This document shows, piece by piece, positions 10,929 to 23,374 of a stretch of 64,000 nucleotides of DNA. Position 1 is the stretch's first letter, and the number at the start of each line of letters is the position of its first letter. This stretch comes from Meandrina meandrites (Eukaryota; Cnidaria; Anthozoa; Scleractinia; Meandrinidae). The DNA lies in NCBI GenBank assembly GCA_963693305.1, contig OY855906.1, forward strand, positions 25,242,289 through 25,306,288. Direction: 5' to 3'. The translations under genes and the position numbers were made by a program. The notes below the pieces were generated by a model. The model was given only the letters and a program-made list of their open reading frames with translations, was not told where the DNA came from and ran no database searches.

Positions 10929-12220
10929 TTAGACTCTATGTAGTAGAAAAAAGCTGTTAGCAATCCCAAGGGAATGGTTCGGGATCGATAATCTTAAACA
11001 ATGGCGGACTATTGCTTAAACAATAGCCCGCCACATTGCGGGCTTAGTGCGGTGATCATAATCCAATCAGCAAGCAAGGATCTTGGTAACCAAGCAACGG
11101 TCGAACGGAGCTCGAGCACGACACGCACTTGTAAAAGAAATTGTCATGTATGTAATTAGAATTAATGTTTTACAGTGCAAAATAATATGAATCCTCGTTT
11201 TCAAGTGTGAAGCCACTGAAAATGTTCTCCTTCCAGCTGCATGTTTTTTTACATAATCCCTGGGATCGGAAACGCAACGTGAAATCGACATCTCTTGATG
11301 AAAAAAATCCGGAAGTGACATTTGTGTTCACAAACAAATCAAAGTGCTCTCAGAGCCAGCTCATTCATGTTATGGACAAATTGCATTGTAAAGTTGAATG
11401 CTGGAAATTTAAACCAAGGAGGAAAGGAAAGAGTTAGAAACAGGTGGGGCTAGTTAGCTGCGAGGATGTCCGAGCGCAGGGGGGAGGGGGGGGGGGGGGG
11501 GTCTGAGTATCCCCTATCCCATTAATTTTTGGGCTAAATATCCTGTATCCCGTTAATTCCGGTGGTCTGACTCTAGACTCTATATAGTAGAAAAAAGCTG
11601 TTAGCAATCCCAAGGGAATGGTTCGGGATCGATAATCTTAAACAATGGCGGACTATTGCTTAAACAATAGCCCGCCACATTGCGGGCTTAGTGCGGTGAT
11701 CGTAATCCAATCAGCAAGCAAGGATCTTGGTAACCAAGCAACGGTCGAACGGAGCTCGAGCACGACACGCACTTGTAAAAGAAATTGTCATGTATGTAAT
11801 TAGAATTAATGTTTTACAGTGCAAAATAATATGAATCCTCGTTTTCAAGTGTGAAGCCACTGAAAATGTTCTCCTTCCAGCTGCATGTTTTTTTACATAA
11901 TCCCTGGGAAACGCAACGTGAAATCGACATCTCTTGATGAAAAAAATCCGGAAGTGACATTTGTGTTCATAAACAAATCAAAGTGCTCTCAGAGCCAGCT
12001 CATTCATGTTATGGACAAATTGCATTGTAAAGTTGAATGCCGGAAATTTAAACCAAGGAGGAAAAGAAAGAGTTAGAAACAGGTGGGGCTAGTTAGCTGC
12101 GAGGATGTCCGAGCGCAGGGGGGAGGGGGGGGGGGTCTGAGTATCCCCTATCCCATTAATTTTTGGGCTAAATATCCTGTATCCCGTTAATTCCGGTGGT
12201 CTGAATCGCCAACTTTTATG
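10929..12220. repeat. Tandem duplication of a 0.65-kb unit
   Basis: Unit 1 (10929-11572) and unit 2 (11573-12220) are nearly identical and head-to-tail. Each holds a hairpin (GCCCGCCACATTGCGGGC), a short frame (VKSTSLDEKNPEVTF, ending PRRKGKS or PRRKRKS) and a poly-G run of 13-20 bases. Unit 2 lacks five bases (ATCGG) after CCCTGGG, which shifts the start of its frame. The remaining frame is conserved in both units but unrecognised, so I do not call it a gene. Confidence 0.85.
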
Positions 12221-13494
12221 TTAGATATCCCAGAATCCCTTGTTTAAATATGCCATATCCCGTTAATGTTTTCTCCAAATATCCCCTTTCCCTATAATTT
12301 GTTTGACTATAAGTACACTCTCTTTTTTATAAGAGCCTTTTTTTTATAAAGAAGAACATGCTAAGAACATACCCCAGGCTGATAGTCAGAGAACGTCTTT
12401 ACTTTGCCCATTTGTTTTAATGAGTGATATAAATAAGTGCAAAACCGTGGTCTAACAGTACAATTAACTCAATGCTTAAAAGAAAATTCTTTTAACATTG
12501 GTGTTTTCTTGCTGTATGATATACTATGTGGAACATCTCAACTTACACTTTTAACATGTCTAACTTAAAAACCTCATTAAAAGCCTCATTGAATGGTGAA
12601 AAAAAAATAACAATGCTTAGCCTCAGCCTCATAGTTAGACATTCTTATATAGATATATCCCGAAAACCCCTTATATATAGGGCCTCCATATTCTACCTTC
12701 GGTTTTTTTTTTCAACGTCGAGCAGAATTGACTTGAGTTGAAATCACGCAACGTTTGATGTGGTTTTTCCTACGTAAAGCAAAATTGGCCCGAGTTCAAA
12801 TCACGCAACATTTGATGTCTATTTTGAAATTGTCAGAGTTGAAATCACTCAACGTTTGATGTTTACTCACTCGCGAGGAGCTATGAATCATTCACCTATG
12901 TAAAGTTTTACGAATACTCTGTGGTGTTATTTGTTTTTTGGTGTTATTTAAGCGGTAGAGTCTGTCAAATCGTAAGATTTACTGAATATTCATTGCGAAA
13001 CAGCGAGTTATCTTGACAGATGTTGATGTGCATCTGATAAGAGAACATAATGTCGCATGTTGTAATTTACGGTCACGTAATCGCTCAGCTGTAAGATCTC
13101 TACGATCTTCTTGTTTCTGATAGTACATTTTTACTGTGTTCTTTATGTGCATTTGAACATAAAATATATTTTTGTAATAGAGGACTTGCGTATTTTTTCT
13201 ATTTAAACACTTTCCAGTGGTTTGCTTTAATATCTGGAGGCAAAAATTTTCCATTGTTACGGGTCGTTACGGGGTAAATAATGCAACTATGATATTCAGG
13301 TGGCAGAAAATGAACTGAAGATCGTAGAGATCCTTATATACCATACTTACTCCAAACAATTAATATCAAGAAGCCCCCGTGGCTTTATAAAAGGGTCTAG
13401 TAACGTTGCTTTCCGTTGTTGTCGTGCAACAAAAGTTGCATTATATTGAAGTGTGACATCAGATGTAAGACATACGATAGTCGGCCGTCAAGAA
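12221..13494. other. No gene recognised; short degenerate repeat
   Basis: At about 12730-12870 the theme GAGTT(G/C)AAATCACGCAACGTTTGATGT occurs three times, spaced about 60 bp: a degenerate tandem repeat. Nothing coding is recognised. Confidence 0.45.
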
Positions 13495-13825
13495 GGTCAA
13501 ACCACAGGGGCCCCACACAAATGGAGCGACTGTTGATGTTCAAAATTATAAAGGAATGTATGGTACAACCGTAACGTTTCTATTAGAATGAACTATAGCG
13601 ACAGCATCGCAAAAACCCTCCAAATCGCTAAAATTCGCCGTTTTGAGCTACAAGGACGACAAGGCACAACTATTGAGGTAAGTTTACGTTTATTTTGAAC
13701 ATAAATATAAATGTTACTCGCTATAGTTCATTCTAATAGAAACGTTACGGTTTTCCCATACATTCCTTTATAATTTTGAGCATCAACAGTCGCTCCATTT
13801 GTGTGGGCTCCCTGTGGTCAAACGC
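13495..13825. mobile_element. Fold-back element, about 105-bp arms
   Basis: The left arm (about 13495-13600) and right arm (about 13716-13825) are near-perfect inverted copies sharing ATGGAGCGACTGTTGATG and its complement. The spacer of about 110 bp includes ATTGAGGTAAGT. No coding capacity. Confidence 0.8.
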
Positions 13826-16055
13826 TGCTGTGTTTACACACTGCTTTCAATGAATAGACGTCCTTTGTTCTCTGTCTACTATTCGTATAATAGTGGATCA
13901 AATGAAAAAACTTCCCTATCGAAAGTTTTTTTCAAACGTACTACAGTTGAATTATTTGTTTCCTGGTTGCTACAAAATGGTGTTAATTTTGACTGCCATT
14001 AAGTGGGGAGTATTAGCATGCAAGATTACTTCCGTTCATGGTCTTACATTTTCCGGTTACGGACAACTTCCGTCCACGCACAACTTCCACCGTCAACATC
14101 GCCGTATTACATTATCGCATTCATTGCGCATGCGCGCATATGAATGAGCTAAAAATAGCTTTGAAAAAAATGGAAAATTAAATAAGATTGTAGTGAGCAA
14201 TTGATTGTTCAATTCAACTGAAACAGGATTTCATTCACAGAATGCAACTTTCATTAAAAAGAGTTTTGTTTTCACCATTCAAGATTCAATCCAGAGCTCT
14301 AAAACAAGACAGTGAAATCAAATTACATTTTGCGCGGAATTTGCATAAATATTGAGACTTGCCAAATGGTAGTTAAGACAGAATGAAAACTCGATTTAAT
14401 TGTTATTGAATTCTGATCTGATTGTTATTTCCACGTATTGACCATTTGAAAGCTGTTCTCAGTCATGAAAACAAAACTCTTTCATTCAACTGCTTGCAGT
14501 ATTTAATAGACGTGAAAATATTTCGCTTAATCAAATTACATTCTGCGCGTAATGTTTTCTTTGCTCTCTTGTGTCGAAACGTTTAAGGAAATTGAAATCT
14601 TTGTTGATCAGTATTGCATAAATTGCAAAGGAATTGAAAAAGAAATATTTTGGCTTATTTTGATGGGTTTAGGATATTTAGATTACTGAATTAATGGCTC
14701 TATCTTGTCTATCTATAGGGCGGACCATTATTTTTTTGGAAGCTGTCTGTGAAAACAGTTTATTTTTCGGTGGCAACTTGCTGCAGACAATTTTTTTCAT
14801 GACTGCAAAAAAAAAAAATTATTTAGGTTTTTTTTCGCTTTTGCAAACAAATTTTTCAGGATTCCCCCCCCCCCCCCCCCCGCGCTAAATCTGTACGATC
14901 TTCCTATGGTCTACAACGCACTAATCTTTCAACATGAATCGATGAACTCAAACCCTAAGTAACATGTTTTTTCTATTTCAAATATAACATTTCGACAACT
15001 TTCTAAATATATATACTTATTTAAAGAGAACAAATATTATCGACTTCTTCTGAACCACTCTTACTATAACCAAACCTCTACTACACCTCTTGCTCTATGC
15101 CCTAAATACCGAAACTACTTCAACATATTTCAACCGCACTAACAATCCATGACGCATTAGACTCATGTACCCACTGTGTACTATTTTTGCGTCATGTATT
15201 CACGCTTACCTGCAACTCGCAGTAACATGTGTAAAAGAGACTGAAACACATTCAGACTGCCTTTCGGCCTTTGAGCAGTTTTCGAAATACATTAATTAAC
15301 CAATCAATCAAGTTTTAGCTCCGTTGCTTTTGAGTTTTGTGTGCTTTTGATTTCGATTTCGGTTTCAATGTTCACGTTCCCATGCATCTCACGCTAAAAT
15401 GAAAAAAAGAAAACAAGGAAAAATACAGATTGTTTTTAAACTGCACTTTATTGATTTTTTTTATAATTTAGTTATACTTTATTGAGTTGAACGCTTCCTT
15501 TTTTAAGTTTTAGTGAAGTTGTTCTGAAGTTTTTGGCTCCTTTGTTTTTTTCTTATGCGTTCTTCGTTTTCGAGTTTTGGTTCTTTCTGGGTCTCCATTT
15601 TCAAGTGTTTCGTTTTTGAAACTACCAATTCTTTGCTACGATACAGACCATATGTCTTGATCAGCCGCCGTATGTATTTTTATAACTATTTTTTTAAGGA
15701 GTGTTAATGAGAGGTATAGTGGAAACAAGTAAAACGTGGGAAAATTGCTATCACATCAAGCACGGAAGGGAATAGGCTTTCGTTGGTCACTTCAATCTCT
15801 AGAATACGAAAGGAAGACAATCTAGGGCCGATCCACAATTTCCAGGACGGCGAACACTGACAAAACACTGCCACGGTATGAATCAAAGGCCCTTTGGGCT
15901 GTCTCGTGTCAGTCAAAAAGAGATTAAAATATACTTCACTAAATAGTTATTATAAAAGTAAATGTTTTGCTAGGCCGCAAAAAGCTTGTATGTTATTTAC
16001 GCTTGCAATATTTACAGGGAGTTCATTAAAGACATTCGCGCCACTAAAAAAATAG
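13826..16055. other. No gene recognised; poly-C tract
   Basis: Low-complexity AT-rich DNA with a 17-18 base poly-C run at about 14864-14881. No frame longer than about 85 residues and none with recognisable features. Confidence 0.4.
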
Positions 16056-17300
16056 GTGTTCTTAGAAAATTTACCATATCTGGGGATAGGGAAAGCAGAG
16101 ATGGGGGAACATTTTGCTGGGATAATATTTAGTCTTCTTTTTCCATTCCCGGGAGATAAAAATGGCGAACAGGCGGGAAAACAAAATGACAGAACACATA
16201 TTATTTATGATTTTTACCAAAAAAACGTCCGTCCTCTCTATTTCCGACGCAAACTGAACGCAAGAGGAATTGAGCGTTACTCGAAGCGCTCGTCCCCCAC
16301 TTCACCTCCTTGCGCCGACGTTTTGCGCTGTTTTCCATTTCTTTTGTTATTTATTGCCCGTTTTTAACGATCAAAGAACAATATCAGAAAATAGAGTATT
16401 TAATACATGTTTCTTGTGACGAAAACGCTGAAAATAGAAATGCCGATATGTTTGTAACGAACGTTTTACACATACCCAGGCAAATAGCATTCCCAAGGTA
16501 AATAACACCAAGGTAAACTCACCGCGGGAATACGTTACCGAGGTGTTTGCGGTCACACACTTAGCACTTTACCAAGGTCAATTTTTCATACTGTTTTCGG
16601 CGCGAAATGCGAAAATGGGTAATTCGAGGGTGCTTGCTTAGCATCATCTCGCTTTTATTATTTATACTCTTTCGACAGTCTTCTACTGCTTTGTTATGTC
16701 AGTATTTCAGACAGCGAAGAAATAGAAGGCGAAGACTCCGTTTATATAAATCTCTTTGTTGGATTTTTCTAAACCTTGAGATGAAATCGAAATACATATA
16801 ACAAAACGCACTATAGATCTTCCTTGACTAGTGTTGTATTTAAACGCCAAATTTCCAAAAAAAAAATAGCATTTACTTACAAATCAGCAAGCCATCAAGC
16901 CGTGATTCTAAGAAAGACCACGTTTTTGCTGCCTTGAACACGCAAAGTTGACCTCAGGAAATCTAAACCAAATTTCTCTGTTTATTTTATTTGCTTATCT
17001 TTGAGGTTTGCCTCGCGATTGGTCATTTTATCTTGGGGTACTTGGAAAATCTACCTATTTGCCTCGGTAACTTTCATGGGCGATTCTTTTGTTCTTTTTC
17101 ACACCGCCATAAAATTACCTTGGGGGAACATTTTGCTGAGATAATTTTTAGTCTTTTTTTCATAAGCGGGAAATAAAAATGGCGAACAGGCCATGAAAAT
17201 GACAAAACACCCGGGAAAACAAAATTACAAAGCACGCGGAAAAAAAAATGACAGAGCACATATTATTTATGATATTTACCAAAAAAACGTCCTCAATATT
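16056..17300. repeat. Pair of diverged direct repeats
   Basis: 16060-16235 and 17110-17290 share GGGGGAACATTTTGCTG, AAAAATGGCGAACAGG and ACATATTATTTATGAT in the same order with indels between. An old duplicated repeat of unknown type; no coding function seen. Confidence 0.6.
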
Positions 17301-17653
17301 TGTGAGTTTCCCGAGGTAAAGAGCCCTTTTACCATGTTAAAAGGACGATGTGTAACCGCAACTATATAAATTTGACACACTACACTATTAACCTATTCCG
17401 TACTTGAAACCCTACACCGCTACACAGATCAAGCAATTTGTTCCAGACAAATTTTGTTAATTACATTTTATGGAGTTACGAAAAAACTTTCCGTAAAGAT
17501 TCTCGCATCGCGACTGCATAAAAACACAAAATCCCGCTCCGGCTCTTTCTTGAAATTCCCGCTTACCGCTCCTGTTTTCAGCTCCCATCCCGGCCTAATA
17601 TCACCACATCTTCTTATCTAGGTTTCTTAGCGTGAGGTCTGTCTTTGACCTTG

Positions 17654-20014
17654 TTAAAGGGCAACTCTTGGGAAATTTACCCCGATTTTTTTTATTTTTT
17701 CTATAAGTTGTTTATAGCAACAGGAATCTTTAGAAGGTCAAGTTTTTAGATATCGGCCAAAATGAATTTACTACGAATTTTCATTTACGCCAATTTACGC
17801 CAAACGTTCGGATTTTGGTACGTCACGTGATGCTACGTCACAGGTGTGGAAGGCAGATTTGCTTTTGCTTCTGGTAAGAGGAAAACACGCCAAGCTTCTC
17901 TTCATAAATGAGAATGACCAGGAGAGAAAGACCCTATGCTGTTCAATGATGTCCAAGATAAAAAAAGGTAGTGCTTCAGTGCTTAAATATGAAAGGAAAT
18001 AAACTTAAAAAGAGTAAATCATGTGTTTGTGAAACGAAACAAATCCGTCAGATTGATCGGCCTTCTAAGGTCAGCAAATGTGCATGGCTTTATAATACGA
18101 TGCATCCTCTCTTGCACCATATCGTGATAAAGATGCCTTTTGTCTGGAGTAGATAGTAAATTGAAAAGGGTCTGCGAGTGCTGACTCCCATAATTTGTCA
18201 GAAATCTCTTCATTTATGAGCAGGAATACTGAGCCTCTATATGTCCTATATGTAAGCGAAATCCACGCGTTCGGAAACAGACCGATATATTTTGATTCTG
18301 TTGTTGAAAAATTTGTAGCCACCCTCAGATTTCTCCTGCTGTTAATTGGCAAAATAGAAGGCAATTCCCACCAGCAAATGTAGTGTTTCTTTGAAGTATA
18401 TGCCTTCGAAAGGCGCGCGTGATTTGCGTGCAGGTCAGTACTGCGCAATAAGAAGCCACTACCCCGCGCGCTAGCAGAGGCGCTCTCGCGGGATATAAAA
18501 TTATACGAAGAAATGGGGAATCAAATATAAAACAATATCCGGATAACTAAGAGAAGAAGTGTTGCGTGAAGTACTTATTCTGTGATTCCTTTTGAGAAAC
18601 AATTGTTGTAAATTAGGCAACCTGGGGTGTAGCATGAAACCCGGGTATGAAAGCGTGTCACGCTCTTTCCCTTCACCCTCCCTAGCCTGACCACGAAAGA
18701 GTTTCGTGTGCAGATTCGAGCAGATGTCAGTTAACGAGATAACTAAAGGAAAACATGCCAAAAGTTGTAAGACACGAAGAGCGCAACGACCATTTCAAAT
18801 GCAAACCATGAATTAAAACGCAAGCAAACGCGAAAGTAATAAGGAGCCAAACACAGCACAATTTTCGATTTTCGTGGGGGTGCTTTTCCCAAAAAGATAA
18901 GAAATTGCAAAATAAAAACATGACAACTTAATTATACCGATAAATATAAAATCACGTACTGCAGGGTCGTGTAATAGTCCCGGTGGCAGTAATCAGTTTA
19001 CAAAATCATTCTACAGTTTTACGCACACAAGCACGAACAACCTTGAACAAAGTTTCCTCGAGGCAAGTTGTTTCAGCTACAGAAAGCGCAAACTCCCTTC
19101 TCCCAACAAAAGAAGTGAAGAGACCCAGCAGAGTTTTGTCCACATTCAACTGCAAGCCTGAGTATGTTCTAGATAAAATCTGCCGCAGAATTTCGAGCAT
19201 TATAGTCTAGTTTCGGTAGCTGGCATTTCGCCGGCAGAATTCTTCGTTTTCGAGCAGAATTTAGAAAAATCGATAACACAAAGGAGACAAAGAATTTAAC
19301 TTGCGTTTCTGTATTTGCAAGCTTTCAAACGCACAAGATAGATAGTGTACATTAGGCTGAAGCTCAAAACCTATTGTGATAAACATGAGCAAAAATATTT
19401 GAAGACCGAATATAAACAACAAAATGCAGCAAACAGTTTGGTTGTATAAAAGCATGTTTAATTAAGCTTCTCGCGTACATGCAAATAATAACAAGGCTTT
19501 TCAGGTTTGACTTAGCTCACAAACAACTGGCCGAGATAATAGAGAAAGAAACTGTACATTTAGGACTTCAATTCACTCACCATTCTTCGCCGTCGGCGGT
19601 GAGGAGGTTCGATATTTTACTCCCTCTCTCTGTCTCGCTGTTTTTCCCTGGAGGCTCAAAACGCCAGAGTTGAAATACTATAGAAGGTTCTTAATCATCC
19701 CCTGACATATCCTCTCCTATAGCTCTCTAAAAATCAGTGGAGTCGCTAGCAGAAGTTGAGCTCTCAGTGCAAGAATTTGAGTCAGCCATGTTCGTGACTT
19801 GTTGCGGTTCCACACCTGTGACGTATCACATCTCGTGATCATAATCAAAGCATTCATGGCGAAATGTCACAAAAGCGGTAAAATACGAAGTTTTACGTTA
19901 AAATTAACCGGTAAAAAAGCTTCTGAATTCAAATTTGTTGCTTCCTGTGTAATTTTGGAAACATTCCGAAGCTTTTACTGAAATATAGGTTTCTAGCCAA
20001 GAGTTGCCCTTTAA
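17654..20014. mobile_element. 2.36-kb TTAA-flanked transposon, T2/Kolobok-like
   Basis: Left end TTAAAGGGCAACTCTTGG and right end its exact complement, each including TTAA. Sub-terminal inverted patches also match, for example GTCACAGGTGTGGAA near 17840 and its complement near 19810. Termini of this type place it with T2/Kolobok elements. Frames inside are at most 125 residues and unrecognised, so it looks non-autonomous despite its length. Confidence 0.7.
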
Positions 20015-20051
20015 CTTTTGAGATGTTTGTAAGGCTTTTTTTAGCCCCCTA

Positions 20052-21522
20052 ATGCAGCCGACTTAAAATGATTTTATCTCGGCGTACTGATAAACATTTC
20101 TCGATGATCACCAATTCTACTGGCAAGAAGCATGCCATCGCCTCAGTCTTCAGTTGCAAGTGATGTCGAAGTACTTGCTACGGCAAACACAAAACGAAAA
20201 AACCTCGCGTTAAGTCTGTTGAAAGGACTGAGAAAGAAACGCACGAACTTCTTGAAGCGTGGGCCCCCAAATTCAGTAAGCTGTGGGGAGTTTCACAAAG
20301 AAAAAAATAAAAATGTGGAACGATATCTATTCTTCGTAAAAAGAAAGGTGTCCAGAAAGCCAGAGAATGCTACAACAGGTGAAGAAACGGCAGCAGAATC
20401 TAGAGTACGGGTTCAAGCAGTTCAGGCAGGGATCTCGCTCGACTGGAGAAGATGGAATTCAGAAAATTAAAGAAGGCTTCCCCTATTTCAACATCCTGAG
20501 TAAAGAAAGGCGAGAAAGTACGACTCCAGACTGGCATGCAGAGTTCTTTTATTGAAATGTGTGAAAAGAGTATGGAACAGGACAACGCAAGATTTGAGCG
20601 ATCAGCTGAAATGTTCTGTGACGCCCAGAGCAGGCAAATGGAACAAACAAACGCCATAGTTGACATTTTTAAAGATTTAGCATCAAAATAATTGTCTTTA
20701 TCTAATCGTTTATCTTCTGTTATTGAAACGATACATACAATTGTTGTGCAAAACTCACGTAGCAATCAAAGTCTTGTTTAGGATGCTCGTTTTTTGTCCA
20801 ACCTTTTTCAACGCAATTCTCCAATGAACTTTCAACATGCCAAATGCTCGTTCCACTACAGATCGTAGCGCACCGAACCTTAGGTTTTAAACTTTCTCCG
20901 CTCCTGAGTCAGGCGTCCTCTGTCCGGGTAGGGTTTCACTAGCCAGTTCGTTTGTGAATAGGCACTGTCGCCAGCTAAAAGGGGCCTTATTTCTGTTCCA
21001 TTTATATTGCCTGTTGGACCACTAAGAATTTGCGTTCGCTGCAAGTTCATAAATCAAACACTCTCTCCTAATTGTCTCAACCATTCCATTTAAAAAATGT
21101 ACAAAAATTTCACCTAATAAAACTGCTCAAATTTAATACATCTCTTTCACTGCTTTACATTCTACGCCGCGATTTTCCGTTAAATTAAAGTTCAATTCTG
21201 TTCAACTAAAAAGCCATTTATACTAAACACTCCCAACCGACAAACGATTACAATGAACCAGCAGAAAAGCAAAAAACTTTCAATGCAGCAATATTTTTGA
21301 ACTCCTACTTATAGACAAAAATTATTTGTTCTTTCACAACACGCACAAAATTCGGCGGCCTCACAAAGCAAATCTTGACATGGCGGGAAAAATATTGACA
21401 TGGCGGGAAAATTCCGCGACCTCACAAAGCAAACGCGCATGGAATGCACCTTGGAATGCACCTTCTGCCCCTCGCATATTCTCGTGTCGTCATGACAACG
21501 TCATGACGACACGAGACAAAAA
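20052..21522 (+). pseudogene. PIF/Harbinger-like relic, copy 2 (longer)
   Basis: Same sequence as 262..1134 with an extra internal block of about 0.6 kb (20880-21470). It shares the Myb/SANT-like coding remnants (KKRTNFLKRGPPN; a second frame ending DIFKDLASK) and the terminal 17-bp inverted repeat at about 21483-21519. A short insertion after QAVQAG distinguishes it from copy 1. Frames are interrupted, so it is inactive. Confidence 0.5.
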
Positions 21523-21574
21523 GGGATCAGTAAAAAACAAGAGCGAATCCATCATTGAATACTGAGGTTATTGA

Positions 21575-22233
21575 GCTTTAGTCTAATTTCCAGAGGTGAA
21601 TATAAGAATGGAACATTTTGAATGGTGGAAAAGCTCTAGTTTATGACGCTATATTCACCTCGCTAGGAAGTGAATATAGCATTTCAGGGCTTGGTTTCTC
21701 AGCCACGCCACCTTTGCCATCCAGGCAAGTAAACATGGCAACCTTTGCTGAATGAAATTTTCGTTCACTCTGAAGAAATCACTCCAAATCCGGCGTATTC
21801 AGCACAGTTGGAATTTTGAAAATTTTCTGCCAAGGCTTTTGGACCGAAAATATTTTCAAGAGATGATTCCCAAGGCATTAGAATTGATGGTAAACACGGT
21901 GGTTTTGTAGATCGGACGCAGCCATGAGAAAACCAATGCAATCCATTGACCCAAAATTATTCAGTTCTCTTCAGACCAGAGCTGCTCATTTCAAGAGGAT
22001 TTAGACAATTGTTCAGAAGTCGTCAACGACTAATCAAAGGTACTAGATATCTGTCTTTTTCTTAGTGTTTGTTTTGTTCCGTTTTATTGCTTAAACAAAA
22101 GTGTAAATTCTGATTTACGATGAATTAAACTTGTTTACACGTATGCAAGCGAGCATTTGTGTTTGTTGTTTCCGTGTTTTAGTTCTTTATTTTGTAGTTC
22201 TTGATATTCACCTCTGAAAATTAGACTAAAACA
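21575..22233. mobile_element. Element with TIR TTTAGTCTAATTTTCAGAGG
   Basis: The left end (about 21577-21606) and right end (about 22205-22233) are inverted copies of a TTTAGTCTAATTTNCAGAGGTGAATAT theme. No reading frame; probable MITE. Its right end abuts the palindrome described next. Confidence 0.6.
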
Positions 22234-22331
22234 ATTATTCGCCTCAGGCTCAGTGAATCTCGGCGAATATTCCCCTCGACTTCGTCTCGGGGAATGTTCG
22301 CCGAGATTCACTGAGCCTGAGGCGAATGATT
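22230..22331. repeat. Near-perfect palindrome, 44-bp arms
   Basis: The arms carry TTCGCCTCAGGCTCAGTGAA and its complement, separated by a loop of about 13 bp around TCGACTTCGTCTC. It would form a very stable cruciform or hairpin. Position against a TIR suggests it is a terminal part of a mobile element. Confidence 0.9.
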
Positions 22332-22497
22332 GTCATTTATTCCTTCATCTAGTTGTCAAAACTTGATGAATGAATAGATGACCGAATGAAAAAGCTGTTC
22401 AAATTTTAATTATTCACACTCAAACGGTTGGTTGCAAAATTATTCTTATATATCCAAAAGGTCTTGATGACAGCAGACAGGTAACGATTTTAAGAAA

Positions 22498-23029
22498 AAC
22501 GACTAATTTTTTAAATTTACAAGACATGTTTCGACAGAGCTTCTGTCATCTTCAGTTGAATGGTTTACAAAGCATGCAAAGTTGAATAATAAGTAGACGA
22601 AAATGCTAATTAAGACAAATAGTAACAACAGAACGTGAAAATGCGTGAATTAAAAGGATAATTTTAGATTAACATGGTGTAATTGTTGATTGAGGCAAGG
22701 TTGTTCTTTTTGAATATGGATAGCCTCCTTTATCTTGAGTTGAAAGCTGGTAGTGGCGTGATCTAAAATATGAAAACAATCTATTGTACATAAGGCGCGA
22801 CAACGTTCCGAATTTTGAAGATGTTTGAAGATATGAGAGGCCTTATCTACGGCTAAGTGCTCACGTACGCGTGTGAAAAAATGTCGGGTGGTTTCGCCGA
22901 CATAACAGGCATTACAGCCCGCACAGGTAAACTTGTAAACCACACGCGAATGAAGCCCGCCGGGGATAGGGTCTTTCACACCAAAAAAGTTGCTGATCTT
23001 AAAGGAAGAAAAAACTAATTTGATATCTA
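22498..23029 (-). pseudogene. Penelope-like element 3' part: GIY-YIG endonuclease, cut by the Polinton
   Basis: On the minus strand the frame enters from the Polinton left end as LDIKLVFSSFKISN, then GVKDPIPGGLHSRVVYKFTC, CYVGETTRHFFTRVREH and HVNLKLSF before a stop at 22650. The C-x2-C pair followed by YVGET, R and EH is the GIY-YIG endonuclease signature of Penelope-like retroelements. The frame continues without loss of phase from the right flank (39458..39790), so the two pieces are one element interrupted by the Polinton. The 3' untranslated part carries a hammerhead-like motif at 22523..22555. Confidence 0.88.
22523..22555 (-). ncRNA. Hammerhead-ribozyme-like motif at PLE 3' end
   Basis: Minus strand: CTGAAGA core, T, stem GACAG/CTGTC closed by an AAGCT loop, then GAAAC and ATGTC. 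The arrangement CUGANGA - stem II - GAAA is the hammerhead core. One U is unpaired at the base of stem II. Type I hammerheads in Penelope-like elements are established knowledge; activity here is untested. Confidence 0.5.
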
Positions 23030-23032
23030 AGT

Positions 23033-23238
23033 AGTAGTATAGTCGGGACTAATCAAATACCACTTTGGGTGCACCTAAATTTTTCAACTCTTCACGAGAC
23101 TAGTAGTCAGGGACCAAAGCCAAACCATGTTCACATAGCTCGCATGGTTCGGCTTTGATCCCTGACTATAGTCTCGTAAAGAGGGTGAAAAATTTAGGTT
23201 TACCAAAGTAGTATTTGATTAGTCCCGACTATACTACT
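23033..23238. repeat. Imperfect palindrome within left TIR (hairpin-telomere-like)
   Basis: About 97-bp arms that read AGTAGTATAGTCGGGACT... outside and the complement inside, with mismatches spread along the arms and a central CATG...CATG loop around 23128-23148. It would fold into one long hairpin. Confidence 0.9.
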
Positions 23239-23363
23239 TGGGAAAAGAAAGGGAGTAAAAGGAAATGAAAAGGGGGTGAAACCCACGGCGGGGACAAGCA
23301 ATTAGAGAATTGACACCGTGCAGTATAAAAGTTTTTTAATTAATTATTAAAAAATATTTTTTC

Positions 23364-23374
23364 CATAATATACA
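23364..23374 (+). promoter_or_regulatory. TATA-type motif before polB
   Basis: CATAATATACA directly before the ATG; part of the TIR and repeated before the right-end gene. Member of the element-wide start-proximal motif set. Confidence 0.5.
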
